A DNA stretch of 22,955 bases from Protostelium mycophagum. Its lineage: Eukaryota > Evosea > Variosea > Protosteliida > Protosteliaceae. The notes under the pieces were generated by a model. The model was not told the origin of the DNA. It searched no databases and was given only the letters and a program-made list of their open reading frames with translations. Of the stretch, positions 22,419-22,955 are shown one piece after another. The first letter of the stretch is position 1. Each line of letters starts with the position of its first letter. Both the position numbers and the translations under genes were made by a program. The stretch covers positions 1 to 22,955 of the forward strand of contig MZNV01002416.1 in NCBI GenBank assembly GCA_002081555.1. Reading direction: 5' to 3'.

Positions 22419-22955
22419 CAGCTCACATCTCGATCGGGGTTCGTTTAAAATACCGTTCTTCCTTCGATCAAAAAACGAAAAAGCTGCTATGAAGAAATTC
22501 TCATTCTTTTTTTTTCATTTTATGTGGTAAAATATGGTGTAAATTTAAACCTGCTGGGTCTCTAGCTAATAAGCTCCAAGAACTGGGAGCATTATAAAAA
22601 AATTGAAAACTCAGAGGGACCAGATCGAGATGTTACTGAAGCTGCTATGAAGAAATTCTATTTTTTTCATTTTATGTGGTAAAATATGGTGTAAATTTAA
22701 ACCTGCTGGGTCTCTAGCTGAGAAGGACAGCAACATTGCACAACTCATGCTCTGAGATAATGCAGCCACCATTCACCCCCACTTAGACAATATAAGGAAC
22801 TACGTATCCACCACCGCTCAGAACGCCCCATCTGGTAAGTTGACATCTAAAATTCTCGATTTATTCTCGTCGCTGTGTCTCCAGGCCTACCGGGCCTTGG
22901 CTTGCTTTCTCGACCTCAAAAATTCTTTTTTTCGTTCTTTTGGGGTGTCTGTCTT
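22419..22955. other. Upstream region with a duplicated segment and possible partial gene
   Basis: This stretch holds the promoter of the minus-strand coiled-coil gene, the direct repeat described separately, and a plus-strand stretch from about 22718 that looks partly coding. That stretch gives AEKDSNIAQLML, an in-frame TGA, then DNAATIHPHLDNIRNYV and a good donor (GTAAGT, 22834-22839). It could be the edge of a plus-strand coiled-coil gene, with the TGA inside an unseen intron, or a decayed gene. The window ends before this can be settled. Confidence 0.35.
22481..22719. repeat. Imperfect direct repeat, two copies of about 80 bp
   Basis: Copy 1 is 22481-22567 and copy 2 is 22639-22719, offset by about 150-158 bp. 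Both begin AAGCTGCTATGAAGAAATTC, pass through a T-rich run and TTTTATGTGGTAAAATATGG, and end CCTGCTGGGTCTCTAGCT. They differ mainly in the T-run. The last 39 bases before CT read like a complete short intron (GTAAAAT...CTCTAG). The unit may therefore be a duplicated exon-intron border. Confidence 0.85.

Overview
The window looks like nuclear DNA of a free-living unicellular eukaryote. Genes are packed tail to tail and head to tail with gaps as small as 34 bp, and they are cut by many short GT-AG introns, mostly 38-55 nt. Typical eukaryotic proteins are present: NEDD8, the COPII coat subunit SEC24, and a receptor-type kinase with a TK-like HRDLAARN loop. The mix of a discoidin-like domain, a plant-like alpha/beta hydrolase and a beta-helix receptor kinase fits Amoebozoa, perhaps a protosteloid amoeba. 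That placement is an inference from gene content and intron style; I have no marker gene to prove it. All multi-exon models were spliced by eye.

Layout. (1) 328-984 (-): a 161-residue SAM-domain protein. (2) 1334-7345 (+): a large gene with an N-terminal C2-like domain, a long series of armadillo/HEAT-type helices, a RanBP2-type zinc finger and a C-terminal discoidin-like (F5/8 C / HECTD1-like) domain. (3) 7443-9162 (-): an alpha/beta serine hydrolase of the plant-like Bem46 relatives with an acidic, UIM-like tail. (4) 9692-16446 (+): a single-pass receptor with a Pmp-like/pectin-lyase-like beta-helix ectodomain, one transmembrane helix and an apparently active kinase domain. (5) 16518-16876 (-): an unrecognised 90-residue protein in a small three-exon gene. 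(6) 16911-20382 (-): SEC24. (7) 20772-21102 (+): NEDD8/RUB1. (8) 21277-21667 (-): a small single-pass membrane protein. (9) 21831-22418 (-): a 137-residue coiled-coil protein. (10) 22481-22719: an imperfect direct repeat of about 80 bp, followed by possible remains of a plus-strand gene that runs toward the window edge.

The genes do not form one pathway. SEC24 (cargo selection at ER exit sites) and NEDD8 (cullin activation) share a divergent promoter region and are housekeeping genes. The receptor kinase and the C2-ARM-discoidin protein look like lineage-specific signalling or scaffold proteins. I see no virus-like element, transposon, CRISPR array, rRNA or tRNA gene.

The most unusual signals lie beneath the genes. 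An octamer GTTGTAGA/TCTACAAC and a second one, CGTCATCA/TGATGACG, recur far above chance in exons and introns on both strands. The beta-helix exons of the receptor share one intron phase at the Gly-Gly turn. One apparent GC-AG intron is made almost wholly of a 10-bp tandem repeat.
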